A stretch of 64,000 nt of DNA, taken from positions 62,001 to 126,000 of the forward strand of contig VHIT02000054.1 of NCBI GenBank assembly GCA_009768925.2, written 5' to 3'. Within the stretch, counting starts at the first letter, position 1; the number at the start of each line of letters is the position of its first letter. The stretch comes from Cryptosporidium bovis. Lineage: Eukaryota > Apicomplexa > Conoidasida > Eucoccidiorida > Cryptosporidiidae. This document shows positions 10,313 to 21,275 of this stretch, piece after piece. The position numbers and the translations under genes are program-made. The notes under the pieces were generated by a model, which did no database searches, was not told where the DNA came from, and saw nothing but the letters and a program-made list of their open reading frames with translations.

Positions 10313-10819
10313 TTAATGAAAGTAGGTAATATCAATACTCTAGGTAGTAATTTTGTTAAGTAACATTTGAGTTAAGGGAAGAATATATATTTGAATGTTT
10401 GTACTTGCGTTGTGACCATAGTAAATATTATTATCATTACAAAATGTATTTTCACTAAAATAGGAGTGTTAGATACAGAATAGAAACTAAAAGTAGAAAG
10501 AAAAAGGAAATTAATAACAATGAATCAATGCTAATTTATTGGTATGTCCTAAGTAAACTGTGTGGTTTTACTGGTCACAGATAGTTTTGATTCATCTTCT
10601 TACCCCATTTGCCATTATATTTGAATTACTAGGTTTAATATAAAAATTCATTCTATCATCATTATTATCACTAGAGATGTTGTCAATTTAATGTAAATAT
10701 AACTTCTAATTACTGTCATAACTCTTAATATTTATATCATTTTTCTGTTGAGATAATTCAGGTGATCACCATTACCTTTACTATAGTTGTTCCTTTTGTT
10801 ATAATTAACTTTATTTTAG
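10313..10819. other. Convergent intergenic region
   Basis: About 500 bp between the stops of the FoP-like gene and the BSD-domain gene. Its right end contains degenerate ATCATC/ATTATC-type sequence resembling the decayed edge of the neighbouring minisatellite. No gene seen. Confidence 0.45.
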
Positions 10820-12243
10820 TTATGGCCTTGATGGATTAGTAGGATCATCATCATTACTTAGATTATAATCCCTTCTTTGATCGTGGTTGTTATCATCATT
10901 ATTTAGATTGTGGTTGTTGTCATCATCTAGATTATAATCCCTTCTTTGATTGTGGTTGTCACTATCATCTAGACTATAATCCCTTCTTTGATTATGGTTG
11001 TCATCATTGTTTAGATTATAATCTCTTCTTTGATAGTGCTTATCATCATTATTTAGATTGTGGTTGTTGTCATCATCTAGATTATAATCTCTTCTTTGAT
11101 TGTGGTTGTTGTCATCATCTAGACTATAATCCCTTCTTAGACTATAATCCCTTCTTTGATTGTGGTTGTTGTCATCATCTAGACTATAATCCCTTCTTTG
11201 ATTATGGTTGTTGTCATCATTATTTAGATTATAATCTCTTCTTTGATTGTGGTTGTTGTCATCATCTAGACTATAATCCCTTCTTTGATTGTGGTTGTCA
11301 CTATCATCTAGACCATAATTACGTCTTTGATTGTGATTGTTGTCATCATCATCTAGACTATAATTCTTTCTTTGATCATGAATACCATTATCATTTAGAT
11401 TATAATCTTTTCCTTGATTATGGTTGTTATCATCACTTAAATTATAATTTTGTTGCTTATTATAATCATATTCTTCATAGTTTAAATTGTAATCTTGATT
11501 TTTTTCTTTTTGATCCATTTGACTGAATTCATTATTGACTTGTTTGTCACTCTTATTGCCAAAATAATTGGTTTCTTTATAAAAATCAGGTACGTCTTCT
11601 TCAGTAATTTCACTTTCATTTATTTCTCTATATTTTTTCTCAGGATTATATCCATTTTTTACAGAATTTTCATTCCTCATTGAAATAATAACCTACATAA
11701 AAAAGAATAAAAGTTTATGTATATTGTACTTTATCAAATTCAGTTATATTTATTAAACTTACATCTTTAATGATAATATTTCGTATGGCGTTAAAATATC
11801 TTTGCCAAAATATTTCTTCAGACATTCTACTTGGTACAAGTTGGTATCTAATATCACTTAATTCCTGTATTTGCATTAATAAAGCTCCTGCCCATTCTGC
11901 AAATGCGAAATTACAGTTTGGTGAATCCTCATCTAATGAAAAATTTTCTATTATAGATACTGGACAATTTGAGAGAAAAACATGTTTATTTAATGTGAGA
12001 CCTTGTACTTTCTCCTTTATATTCTTGTAATTCCATTTTAGTACAGTATTTGTAGGTAGTTCTTCACTGGACCATTGAACTATATGAAACCATGGAAACA
12101 CATTATCTTGCATTGTTTCTGAAATCAAATATTAACATTCGAAGAAAATTCAAGTAGACACTAGTTGTAAACCTACCATCAAAGTCTTTCATTTCAAGTT
12201 CCATAACTTCTGTTAAATCTTCAACGCTTTCTACGATACCCAT
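10820..12243 (-). CDS. BSD-domain protein with C-terminal D/N/R tandem repeats, three exons
   Basis: Exons (minus strand) 12243-12177, 12118-11763 and 11692-10820 give 431 aa. The introns are 58 bp (donor GTAGGT) and 70 bp (donor GTAAGT), and phases agree. Exon 2 ends in a BSD domain at about residues 95-140: LVPSRMSEEIFWQRYF matches the family's V-P-x-x-x-S-x-x-x-F-W-x-R-Y-F. BSD domains occur in TFIIH p62, synapse-associated and BSDC1 proteins; the full-length architecture here does not identify one. The C-terminal half is a degenerate array of about 13 units of 14-15 residues of the type YSLDDDNNHNQRRD, encoded by 42-45 bp DNA repeats. The repeat tail is probably disordered and fast-evolving. 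It is divergent from the mini-gene at 13134. Confidence 0.72.
10855..11410. repeat. Coding minisatellite, ~42-bp unit
   Basis: About 13 imperfect tandem copies of a 42-45 bp unit (plus-strand core TCATCTAGACTATAATCCC then TTCTTTGATTGTGGTTG), all in frame in the BSD-domain gene. Copies differ by codon insertions, one copy is shortened to 18 bp (SLRRDY), and some are fused. Length polymorphism between isolates is likely. Confidence 0.85.
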
Positions 12244-13133
12244 GATTAATATTAAAATATAATCTTTTTTGCTACTTTCAATTCTATATTATAAATCGTA
12301 TGTTAACTCCACTAATTTATCAATAAAATGAAATAGTATCAAAAATAGTAAATGATATAATATGTATTAATATTTAAATATAAAAAACACTAATGAAAGC
12401 ACCAATACATATATAAATGTACTGTACTTACATGACAATTATTCTCAAATAAAAAGTGATTACTGTAATATATTTTTAATTATGTGCCACTAATAGTATT
12501 AAGTGCATAAAATTTCTTTACCCAGTAATAATAACGAAACAATTATGCTAAAAATAGTTAATATATAAATATTAGAAAACAGAAGAAATAGGACAATCCT
12601 GCGTTTTTTTTATTTAACATAAATAAAATAATTATTATGCAAAATGTTATATACACAATTTTTACCGCCATAGATATTTAAAAAGCAAACAGATAGCGAA
12701 GAAAAAAGAAAAATATATTTAGCCTATTTTACCTACAAACATTGTTAAAAATAGTTAATTTTGAATTAATTAATTCATTAGGACAACAATAATGAGATGT
12801 AATTCACAAATAAAAAATGACCGAAACGATATTTCGTTAGTGTTAAAAAATCAACTAAAAAAATTCAACTAGAATACTAGCAGATACAACAATTAGTATT
12901 ATCTTTGTTCCAGCTCTTGTATACTATTTATTGATTAATTATTGGTTATAATTTTTTTTCCCACAAAAAAAAAACAATTAAAAGAAGGCGGGCCATTAAC
13001 TATTTTAAAGTTATTTTCCGTTTAAACAAACTACTTGTTTATTTTGAATTATTTGCTATTTGAATTACAAAAAAATCAAATCAATAGTAGTACTATATGT
13101 CAATATAACACAAAATTAAACGACAAAGTAAAA
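12244..13133. promoter_or_regulatory. Divergent intergenic region with E2F-like box
   Basis: About 0.9 kb, very AT-rich, with no ORF of note. A GGCGGG box at 12987-12992 lies about 140 bp upstream of the ATG of the small spliced gene at 13134, which supports that gene being real. Confidence 0.4.
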
Positions 13134-13471
13134 ATGATTGATCCAAGTAAGTTTTTGCATTTAAAAACATCAGGCACGAATTCATACAGCTAGCCTGCAA
13201 TATAAAATATATATATACACTCAACCTTAGTTTATACTATTTCTGTATTTTTAATTTTATGCTTCATTATTTTAATAACATACATAGTGTATGTAAACGC
13301 ATTGTTGAATGAAAGAGGTTCTAACAAAAAAGCAAAAAGAGTAAGTTGAACCAACTATGAGTGAAATATCTATCGATGTTTCATTTGTTTTCCAACGCAC
13401 ATTCACATTAAAATGTTCCAAAATAGAAACCAAGAAGGAAGGACAGAGAATATTGGAGCATTGATGATTAG
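13134..13471 (+). CDS. Candidate three-exon micro-gene: single-TM basic-tail protein (55 aa)
   Basis: Proposed exons 13134-13146, 13231-13340 and 13427-13471. Both introns (84 and 86 bp) have GTAAGT donors and acceptors CCTTAG and AAATAG, and all phases agree. The product starts MIDP, has one hydrophobic segment (YTISVFLILCFIILITYIVY), then a strongly basic tail (ERGSNKKAKRKPRRK) and ends EYWSIDD. Such a topology suits a tail-in-cytosol small ER or mitochondrial-type membrane subunit, but I do not recognise the family. If exon 3 is not used the frame stops two codons after exon 2. Support is the two strong donors, usual intron lengths and an upstream E2F-like box. Confidence 0.45.
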
Positions 13472-14336
13472 GCATTAATCTTCATCACAGCGAGTTTAAC
13501 CCTCCCTATTCTAATATTAGTCACAAATACACGCATTTAGATACAATCCCGTATTCAATTCACAGTAATTTACTTTGAAAAGGGAACTTAATGTAAATAA
13601 AAAATTTGTGTTTCTTGCATACAATAATTCAATACATAATTGCTATTTTTATTGCACATTAATGTAGACCGAACGTCACACAAATGCATGTTTAGGGGAA
13701 AAGAAAAATTGCACTTAGTTTAATAAGAGATAAGGCAATGTTTAGCACGAATATGTTCTCAGTATCAATATTTTACCCCAATAGTTCCGATTTTTTCCTT
13801 TGTTGTTTTCTCTTGAACCCCACCGAGTTGTGGTGCTCTATCATATAATTCTTATTTCGCATTTATGTACATTTGGATATAAAATTGATTATGTTTCCGC
13901 GTCTAAATTGTTTGTGTTTCGTTTAATTCTAGTATTCTCATCATTTTCCTTTTTTCCTTTATAAACAAATGTTAATATATATACTTATCCTCAGAAACTG
14001 TATTAAGTAATATTGTCTCATGATCTCATTTCCCGCCAGGTATCGAATTATAAAGATATGTAGTTTTTAAATACTAAGGATAAACCAAAATATTGTTGAA
14101 AAAAGCTATTATTGGTAGCGACAAGAATAACATAGAAAGATTTATTACATAGAAGAGGAAGGTGAATATAATCTATTATTTACTATAATCTCCACCTGCT
14201 ATTGTAAAAGAGGGGATACAACAATAACTTGGGATATATAAATTATTTATGCCAATTTACATAAATATTTATTTATTTAGCTTGTACTTGCATGTGAGAG
14301 TAGTAAATTTATTGATATAGTTATAATTTATCATAA
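13472..14336. other. Intergenic region upstream of AP-1 gamma
   Basis: No gene seen in about 0.86 kb. It contains an E2F-like CCCGCC at 14032-14037, 300 bp before the AP-1 gamma start, and a few GC-richer patches without open frames. Confidence 0.4.
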
Positions 14337-17267
14337 ATGTCGATTAAATTACGTGAATTAATAAGACAAGTTAGAAGTTGTAAAACCGCAGCAGAAGAGA
14401 GATCGCTGATATCTAAGGAGTGTGCGCAAATAAGAGCGTGTTTTAAGGAAGATGAGAGCCAATACAAACAGAGAAATATTGCGAAGCTATTGTTTATTCA
14501 TATGCTTGGGTATCCCAGCCAATTCGGGCAAGTTGAGTGCTTAAAATTAATAGCAAGCAGTAAGTTTTCGGAGAAAAGAATAGGGTATTTAGCAATATGT
14601 CAGTTATTAGATGTGGATTCTGACATACTACTATTGGCGACTAACAGCATCAAAAACGATTTAAATCACTCAAATCAATACATAAATGGTCTCGCATTGG
14701 CAGCAATAGCGAACACTGCACCAAAAGAAATGTGTAGAGCAGTATTTAGAGAAGTATGCGAATTGTTAATGGTTGGAAATCCATTCATTAAAAAGAGAGC
14801 CTTATTGGCATCAGTAAATATAGTGAGAGTGTTGGAGGATGTTGAAATTGAACCATTTATAAATTGCATACCTTCCTTGTTGGAAGATAAACATCATGCC
14901 GTAATATTAGGCACATGCCATTTAATGAGTTCTATAATAGAGCACCACATGGAGTATATAGAGTCTCTAAGGCCATTTTTGCCGATATTGATAAAGACAC
15001 TAAATACTATAAGTATGGCAGGTTATTTAAATTCCATTGAATATGAAAGCGGCGGAGTTACTGATCAATTTTTGCAAGTACATATACTTATAGTTATAGG
15101 AAACTTGAAAACAATAGTGGATGACAGTATTAAGGAAAGTCTATGTGCAATGTTAGCTCAACTACTTACAAATACAGATCACTCAAAAAACGGAGGTAAC
15201 TCTATATTATATGAATGTGTAAGAACTATCATTAAACTTCTTCCTTATGTTAAGGAGGACGTACTCTATATGCTTGCTGTTAACACTGTTACGAAGTTTC
15301 TACAGAATACAGACTTAAATATCAAATTTGTTGCTCTTGGTTTACTTGAGAATATGAAAGATTTCCCTAGCAACACAACAAACACCGGATTTAGCAATAC
15401 AAGCAATAATGAAAGCTTTAGTAAGAATGCAGACGCAAATTCCGGTGATACTGGCAATAGGACAGATACTAACACAAAGAATATTAGTGGGGAGTTGAAA
15501 GAAAACGAATTGGCACCACATCACAAATTAATTTTGGATTGCTTGAAGGATTCAGATTCTTCGATTAAGTTCAGAGCACTTAAAGTACTTTTTTCTATAA
15601 TGAATGAAGACAACATTAAACTATTTATAAAAGATTTGCTTAATGTACTATTGATATCTAATGAATCAGATGACACTGATTTTTCTATAGAAGTATCTAC
15701 AGGAATGTGTATAGCTATTAGGAAATGCAAAAACATCAGTCCAAAATGGTTTATTGATACATATATTAAATTGTTTTGTTTGGCTGGAAATATAATTAGA
15801 GAAGAAGAAAGAGATCATTTTATTTCTTATCTGGCTTCATTAAATGATTCAAATTTGCATTCTTATACTGTGAAGAAGTTGTATTTATCTTTAATTAATA
15901 GAATGGATCAGATACTGCTGATACAAGTTACTATATGGGCTTTGGGAGAATATTCACAATACCTGTTTAACAACAATAATAGTAATTCCGAATTACATAT
16001 TGATTCTTCAGAAATAGGCATTTCAGAAAGTAGTGTTTTAGATTTGATTGAAAACATATTGAATAAAAATACAATGGAATTAAAAAATCATAATTGCTCA
16101 CTTTCATTATATAGTAATAACTATTATATTGATTACTCAAATCCTATTTCTGGTGTTGGTGCTTACAATTCTATTGCTCTCATTGAAACCACAGTCAATT
16201 TCATTATGGTCGCTCTCATTAAATCTAGTATTCGCCTGAATTCGCAAAAAGATAGAATTGTACAGATCATTAAATCACAGATCAGCTCTACCAATATTGA
16301 AATACAACAAAGAGCCATTGAATTTCTTCAAATTATGAATAGTAACTGGGATTCTAATAGAAGACATATATTAAATCCTCTTCCGACTTTCGATCTTTCA
16401 AATCTTATTTCAAATGAAACTAGATCAAATAGTTTTAATAACATTACCGTTCGTAATGCTTCAAGCAACAAAAATGATGATACTCATGATGTTACTTGTA
16501 GTAATAATAACGATAATTTGGTTGTAGCTGACTTATTAGATTTGGATTCATCCAACAATAATGTTGGTCATGTTGATAGCAGCAGTATTGGCATCAATGC
16601 AGGATTTGGTATAAGTGGTAATAATTACTTGAATAATGCCAGTGGTAATTCAAATAACAAAATTTCAAGCAGTGATATCATTGACTTGTTTGACAAGATC
16701 GATGATAACAAAAAGTCATCCCCAGAAGTTACATTTAACAACGGTTTTAATAATAACAATCTTGTTAATATTGGTAACGATTTTAATACCAACAATAATA
16801 GTAGAATAAGCCCAAAAAAAACTTCAAATTCTTCTCCTTTTGAAGATTTACTTGACTTTAGTAATATTAATAATTCAGCCAACACTATAAAAAGTAGTAA
16901 TGACATTTGTGAGACGATTACCATATATGAAAACAACGACGTTAGGATAAACATTGATATTAACAAGAATAAATATGATGACAAAGAGATCAATGTTGTT
17001 GCAAAATATTATAATCTAACTAATTCTGAAATAAGTCGCTTTAAACTTGAAATATCTATTCCAAAATATTTAAATATTCATCTCGAAACTGCCTCCAGTA
17101 ATGTATTGTTACCTAATAATAAATCAAACCCAGTTATTCAAAATATCAAAATAAATAAAAGTGATTCCAACAATATTATATTAATGAAGCTAAGAATTAA
17201 CTATGTCATTAATGGCAATCAAATTGTTGAATATTCAAATGTAAACAATATTCCAAGTAAGTATTAA
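14337..17267 (+). CDS. AP1G: AP-1 complex gamma subunit (gamma-adaptin)
   Basis: 976 aa, single exon, ATG start. The N-terminal trunk (about residues 1-600) is an alpha-solenoid starting KLRELIRQVRSCKTAAEERSL and containing CLKLIASSKFSEKRIGYLA and NPFIKKRALLASVNIVR, characteristic of gamma- rather than alpha- or delta-adaptins. A flexible N/S/D-rich linker (about 690-860) with DLLDLDSSNN and FEDLLDF clathrin/ear-binding-like acidic stretches precedes a C-terminal immunoglobulin-like ear (about 865-976). The subunit forms the AP-1 adaptor with beta, mu and sigma chains at the trans-Golgi network/endosomes and recruits clathrin for traffic to secretory organelles. The stop is 71 bp from the convergent helicase gene. 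Confidence 0.93.
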   Translation: MSIKLRELIRQVRSCKTAAEERSLISKECAQIRACFKEDESQYKQRNIAKLLFIHMLGYPSQFGQVECLKLIASSKFSEKRIGYLAICQLLDVDSDILLLATNSIKNDLNHSNQYINGLALAAIANTAPKEMCRAVFREVCELLMVGNPFIKKRALLASVNIVRVLEDVEIEPFINCIPSLLEDKHHAVILGTCHLMSSIIEHHMEYIESLRPFLPILIKTLNTISMAGYLNSIEYESGGVTDQFLQVHILIVIGNLKTIVDDSIKESLCAMLAQLLTNTDHSKNGGNSILYECVRTIIKLLPYVKEDVLYMLAVNTVTKFLQNTDLNIKFVALGLLENMKDFPSNTTNTGFSNTSNNESFSKNADANSGDTGNRTDTNTKNISGELKENELAPHHKLILDCLKDSDSSIKFRALKVLFSIMNEDNIKLFIKDLLNVLLISNESDDTDFSIEVSTGMCIAIRKCKNISPKWFIDTYIKLFCLAGNIIREEERDHFISYLASLNDSNLHSYTVKKLYLSLINRMDQILLIQVTIWALGEYSQYLFNNNNSNSELHIDSSEIGISESSVLDLIENILNKNTMELKNHNCSLSLYSNNYYIDYSNPISGVGAYNSIALIETTVNFIMVALIKSSIRLNSQKDRIVQIIKSQISSTNIEIQQRAIEFLQIMNSNWDSNRRHILNPLPTFDLSNLISNETRSNSFNNITVRNASSNKNDDTHDVTCSNNNDNLVVADLLDLDSSNNNVGHVDSSSIGINAGFGISGNNYLNNASGNSNNKISSSDIIDLFDKIDDNKKSSPEVTFNNGFNNNNLVNIGNDFNTNNNSRISPKKTSNSSPFEDLLDFSNINNSANTIKSSNDICETITIYENNDVRINIDINKNKYDDKEINVVAKYYNLTNSEISRFKLEISIPKYLNIHLETASSNVLLPNNKSNPVIQNIKINKSDSNNIILMKLRINYVINGNQIVEYSNVNNIPSKY

Positions 17268-17338
17268 TTTAAGTGTTTATTTAAATGTTATATTTATATT
17301 GATTTTTGTGTTTGGATACATATTTTATTAACAATTGT

Positions 17339-20300
17339 TCATATTTTAACTTGATATATATTTTCCAATATCCTCATTGTCGTTTGTTTATTTATGTATT
17401 TGTTGTTTTTTATACATGAATGCAACAAAAAACCACAATTTAAACATCCGTTGTTACATTTACATTTGTTTATATGATCGTAAATATTTACCAATATATC
17501 TTCAATTACTCTAACTTTGCTATTGTTTATGCATTTTAATAATTCATTCAGATATCCATTTCCCCCTTTTTTGTTCTCATATAACAATAAAGATATCGTG
17601 CTAAATTCTCTTTCTTTTGTTTTTAATATCTCAACTTTAAGTTAATTGTTATTTGGGTACTATTTCCTATCTGCTTGTTAACTTACTATCAGGACATTCA
17701 CATGAAACATCATTAACATTGCAATAAATATATTTCGGTAATTTGTTTATAATGTTATGTATTATGCCATGTATTCCTATATTTAAATATTCTGATTCAA
17801 ACTTTTCTCTCATTTTTAACTGAATTTGCATTCCGAATGTACTGAATGAATATATTAATGGATTTTGTATGTATTTTTCCTCGATGAATAACCAGTCATT
17901 ATCTACATATTCATATATAACATAAGAATATATATTGTACGTTACTTTTGCTCCTGTTACATACATACTCATACCTAACAATTTTTCATTTTGAATTTCA
18001 TATCTCTCTCCATTTCCTTGCATTAATACTGATACTTCTCCACTGGATACTGTTTTCTGTTTTAGCCTTGGGTCACCATTTCTAATTTCAGCAACTATTC
18101 CTGAAAAAGTTTTAAAAAAATCAAATATATATACACATTTTATTGTTTTACTTACCTTTTCTTAGACTTAAGTCTATGGAAATCGTATTATATAGAACGC
18201 CGTTGATTGAATATATTGATTCTGGATAAATAAATCTCACGCAATTATATATTGGAATGCTATCTATTGGGTTTTTTTGATCATTATAATTGTATATTAG
18301 AATTGTTGAATCGCTGTTTCTCAAATCCAAATTCTTATATGCATCCTTTATATCATTCAAAATCAATTGATTGTTGCTTAAATAGTTATCAAAATATAGG
18401 TTAAGGAGAGATGTATAATTATTAAGTTCCAATTCATGTTCATCATATTTATTATTTTTTATTCGATTCCAATTATAATACCAATATATACTTTCAATTT
18501 CCTTCTTTATTTTGGAAAAATCACTAATATCACATGTTATTACATTTTTGTAATATAAAAACAGTATCAACTCATGAATATAACAATTATTCTCATTAAT
18601 TCCGTTTATTCTCATTATATTTAAGTCTCTTATTATATTTATATTTTTATATGTTTCAACCGTTAAACATATAAGATGCAATATTAACAAATATGGATTT
18701 TTCAAATTAATTACACACGAGTCGTATTTTCTATTCAATAATTCATTACCATGGTTACTTATATAGTTATCCAATTCATTATTCTCGTTTAATAACAATA
18801 TTTTCAAGCTTTTTATATTTTTATCTCTACCACATCTTCCGAATTGTTGTATTAACCTATTTACCGACCCCGGATATCCATATACCAAAACTGTGTCAAA
18901 ACATCTCACATCTATTCCCAACTCTAGTGCCACAGTACATATTACTACTCTCACACTTCCATTAAATATTAAGCTTTCAAGTTTTCTTCTTTCAGTCTTA
19001 GATATGCCACCTCTATATATCTGTATATCATTCTCATAATCCAAACATATTTTACTTTTTTCTATTCCTAATCTTTTTAATATTATTATCAATTCCCTTT
19101 TCATATTTTCAACAGCCTTCCTTGATGAACAAAATACTATTAATCTTCTATTCAAAAAATATAATTCTATAATAATATTTATGCATTCATTGCTGCTTTT
19201 ATATTTTTTTATCATGTCAACATTATCTAATTTTTTATTTGTATCCCATATTATCGTCGTTGATTCTGATTTATAACTTGTATCCTTATCTACCAATTTT
19301 ATATCTTCCTTACCTATTCCTGTAATGTTTTTAAAATGCTCACATGGATTCTGTATTGTTGCTGTACATACTATATATTTAATTATTTCACCATCATTAT
19401 TATTTTTAATCAATTCATTTTTTTCTCTGTAATAATAAATGCCTCTCTTCAATCTTCTCAGCACGTAACTTGTATTTATACCAAAATCACCCGTATAAAC
19501 ATGTGCTTCATCTATTACTATCAATCTCAGTCTGCTATGAATGTGTTGTGACAAAAGTTCAATATTCCAGTGTATAAAATCTATATTTGTCAATATCATA
19601 TTACTTTTTAACAGTATTTCTCTTCTTTCGCATATATTTGTATCCCCATCTAATTTATTTACAAGTACTTTTTTATTTTTCACACTTAAATAACTTAAGA
19701 TATCATTTATTTTATTTAGTTGATCCTCAGATAATGCTTTTGTTGGAAATATTAATAATGTTAGATGATTGCTGTCATTTAATATATATTGTAATGAAGG
19801 TATTATATAACACATAGATTTACCACTACATGTGCTTGTTGTTATGATTACATTTTTGCCTTTCAATAGTTCTTTTATTGCTTCACTCTGATGACAATAA
19901 AATCTGAATTGATCAATGCCAATACTTTTAGTATATTTGTTTAGCATTTCTATTATTTCAATTCTTATTATCTTGTAAATTTCATCCTCATCATCGCAGT
20001 ATATTGTTTCTTTAGGCTCTTCGTGTTTTTTATTTACTAACCCACCTTTCAATAAGCAGCTTTTTGAAATAATGTTTAATATATTTTCTACAGTAATTTC
20101 ACCATTATTTGCCTTAGTTATATCAATCAATTCATTTATTCTTCGTATCCTATTTTCCTCAGCATTTTTTAGATTCGATTCTTTTATTGTAGTATCACCA
20201 AATTTGTTATTTATGTTTTTATTTATTTTATTCTTGAAATCATTAACTATATTGTCCATATCACTCTTATTCAATTTTCCCCCAATTATAAACTTGAATG

Positions 20301-20841
20301 TGTAATTTCTTATGTTATTTTCATTAATATCATCGTCGCCATTTATAGAATCTATGGTTGTATTTGCGTTATTGGAGATGTATGAGTCAACATTTTTGAC
20401 ATTATTTCCAGTACAATAGATGCTTTTAGTTTCTATTATCTTTGTCAAAATTATGTCTTCTTTTAAAAAAAATAACAATGACTTAAAGTCTTCGAGGTAT
20501 TCTAGTCCATGAATTCCCGGGCATTTGCCTAGCTTATATAAACAATCACTAGAAATTCCACATAATAATGATGAAAGTCTAATATATTTTTGATTTTCCG
20601 CATACAATTTGTTGTAAACAACTATTTAACGTTAATTTTTAACATTTAATTCAAAAAAGGTGAAGTGACATTTGAATATGTAACTTAAAGCTGGAACTAA
20701 AACTCTTCACTTACCTAATAGTTTTTTTAGTAATTCAGCTGATCTTATACTTTTAAATAGCTTAGTTTGATAAAATTTTAACTTTTCTGTATAATCTTCA
20801 TGTTCTGTATATGATTCATCAATTTTTTGTTTTTTTGGCAT
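17339..20841 (-). CDS. HRQ1: Hrq1/RecQ4-type DEAH helicase with DUF1998 zinc-binding C-terminus, four exons
   Basis: Exons (minus strand) 20841-20715, 20621-18156, 18100-17687 and 17634-17339 give 1100 aa. The three introns (93, 54 and 52 bp) all have GTAAGT donors. Helicase motifs: Walker A TSTCSGKS (about residue 305), DEAH box VIDEAHVYTG (about 413), motif III CTATIQNP, motif V VALELGIDV and motif VI QQFGRCGRDK (about 635). The C-terminal part has CECPD (exon 3/4 junction) and CKCNNGCLNC, the four-cysteine pattern of the DUF1998 domain found in Hrq1/YprA-like helicases. Hrq1 is a 3'-5' DNA helicase, functional counterpart of human RecQ4, acting in crosslink repair and telomere maintenance in yeast. 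Motif VI has Cys in place of the usual Ala (GRCGR rather than GRAGR). Confidence 0.85.
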
Positions 20842-21275
20842 TTTTCTTGATTTAAAAGTACGCGTTCTTTCAACTTGTTAAAAAATGGTTATCATTCTAT
20901 ACAGAAACAGTAAATGCATTCCGAATATTTAAAATAATCACTTTTTTATTATTTATTTAAAATATATACTTTCATCTAATATAAAAGTTTTAAAAAATTA
21001 ATGAAATTAAATAGTTAAATTTATACTTTAGTACCGGTATTTTCATAAATGACGCAATTAACTTTTATTAATGCATGTAAGAAAAATACCGGCATTATAT
21101 TTTTATCCACTTGGCGGAAAAATAGAGTTTGCATTGCTTTTTTAATAATAATTGTAGATATTTTAGTTTAATATATAATTACCATGAAAGAAGGGTTAAT
21201 ATAGGAATTAAGAATCATCAGTTTAGAAAGTGGCATATATTTTTTCATATAAAGCTAATTTTTAAAGAATAAATA
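20842..21275. promoter_or_regulatory. Divergent promoter region, helicase / unknown protein
   Basis: 434 bp between two divergent ATGs. It contains two copies of a TACCGG(T/C)AT-like element: ACCGGTATT near 21033 and ACCGGCATT near 21089, about 57 bp apart. No ORF seen. Confidence 0.4.

Noticed and set aside
13272-13475. Minus-strand 67-codon frame across the micro-gene
   Set aside because: Shadow of the spliced plus-strand gene, which has better splice support.
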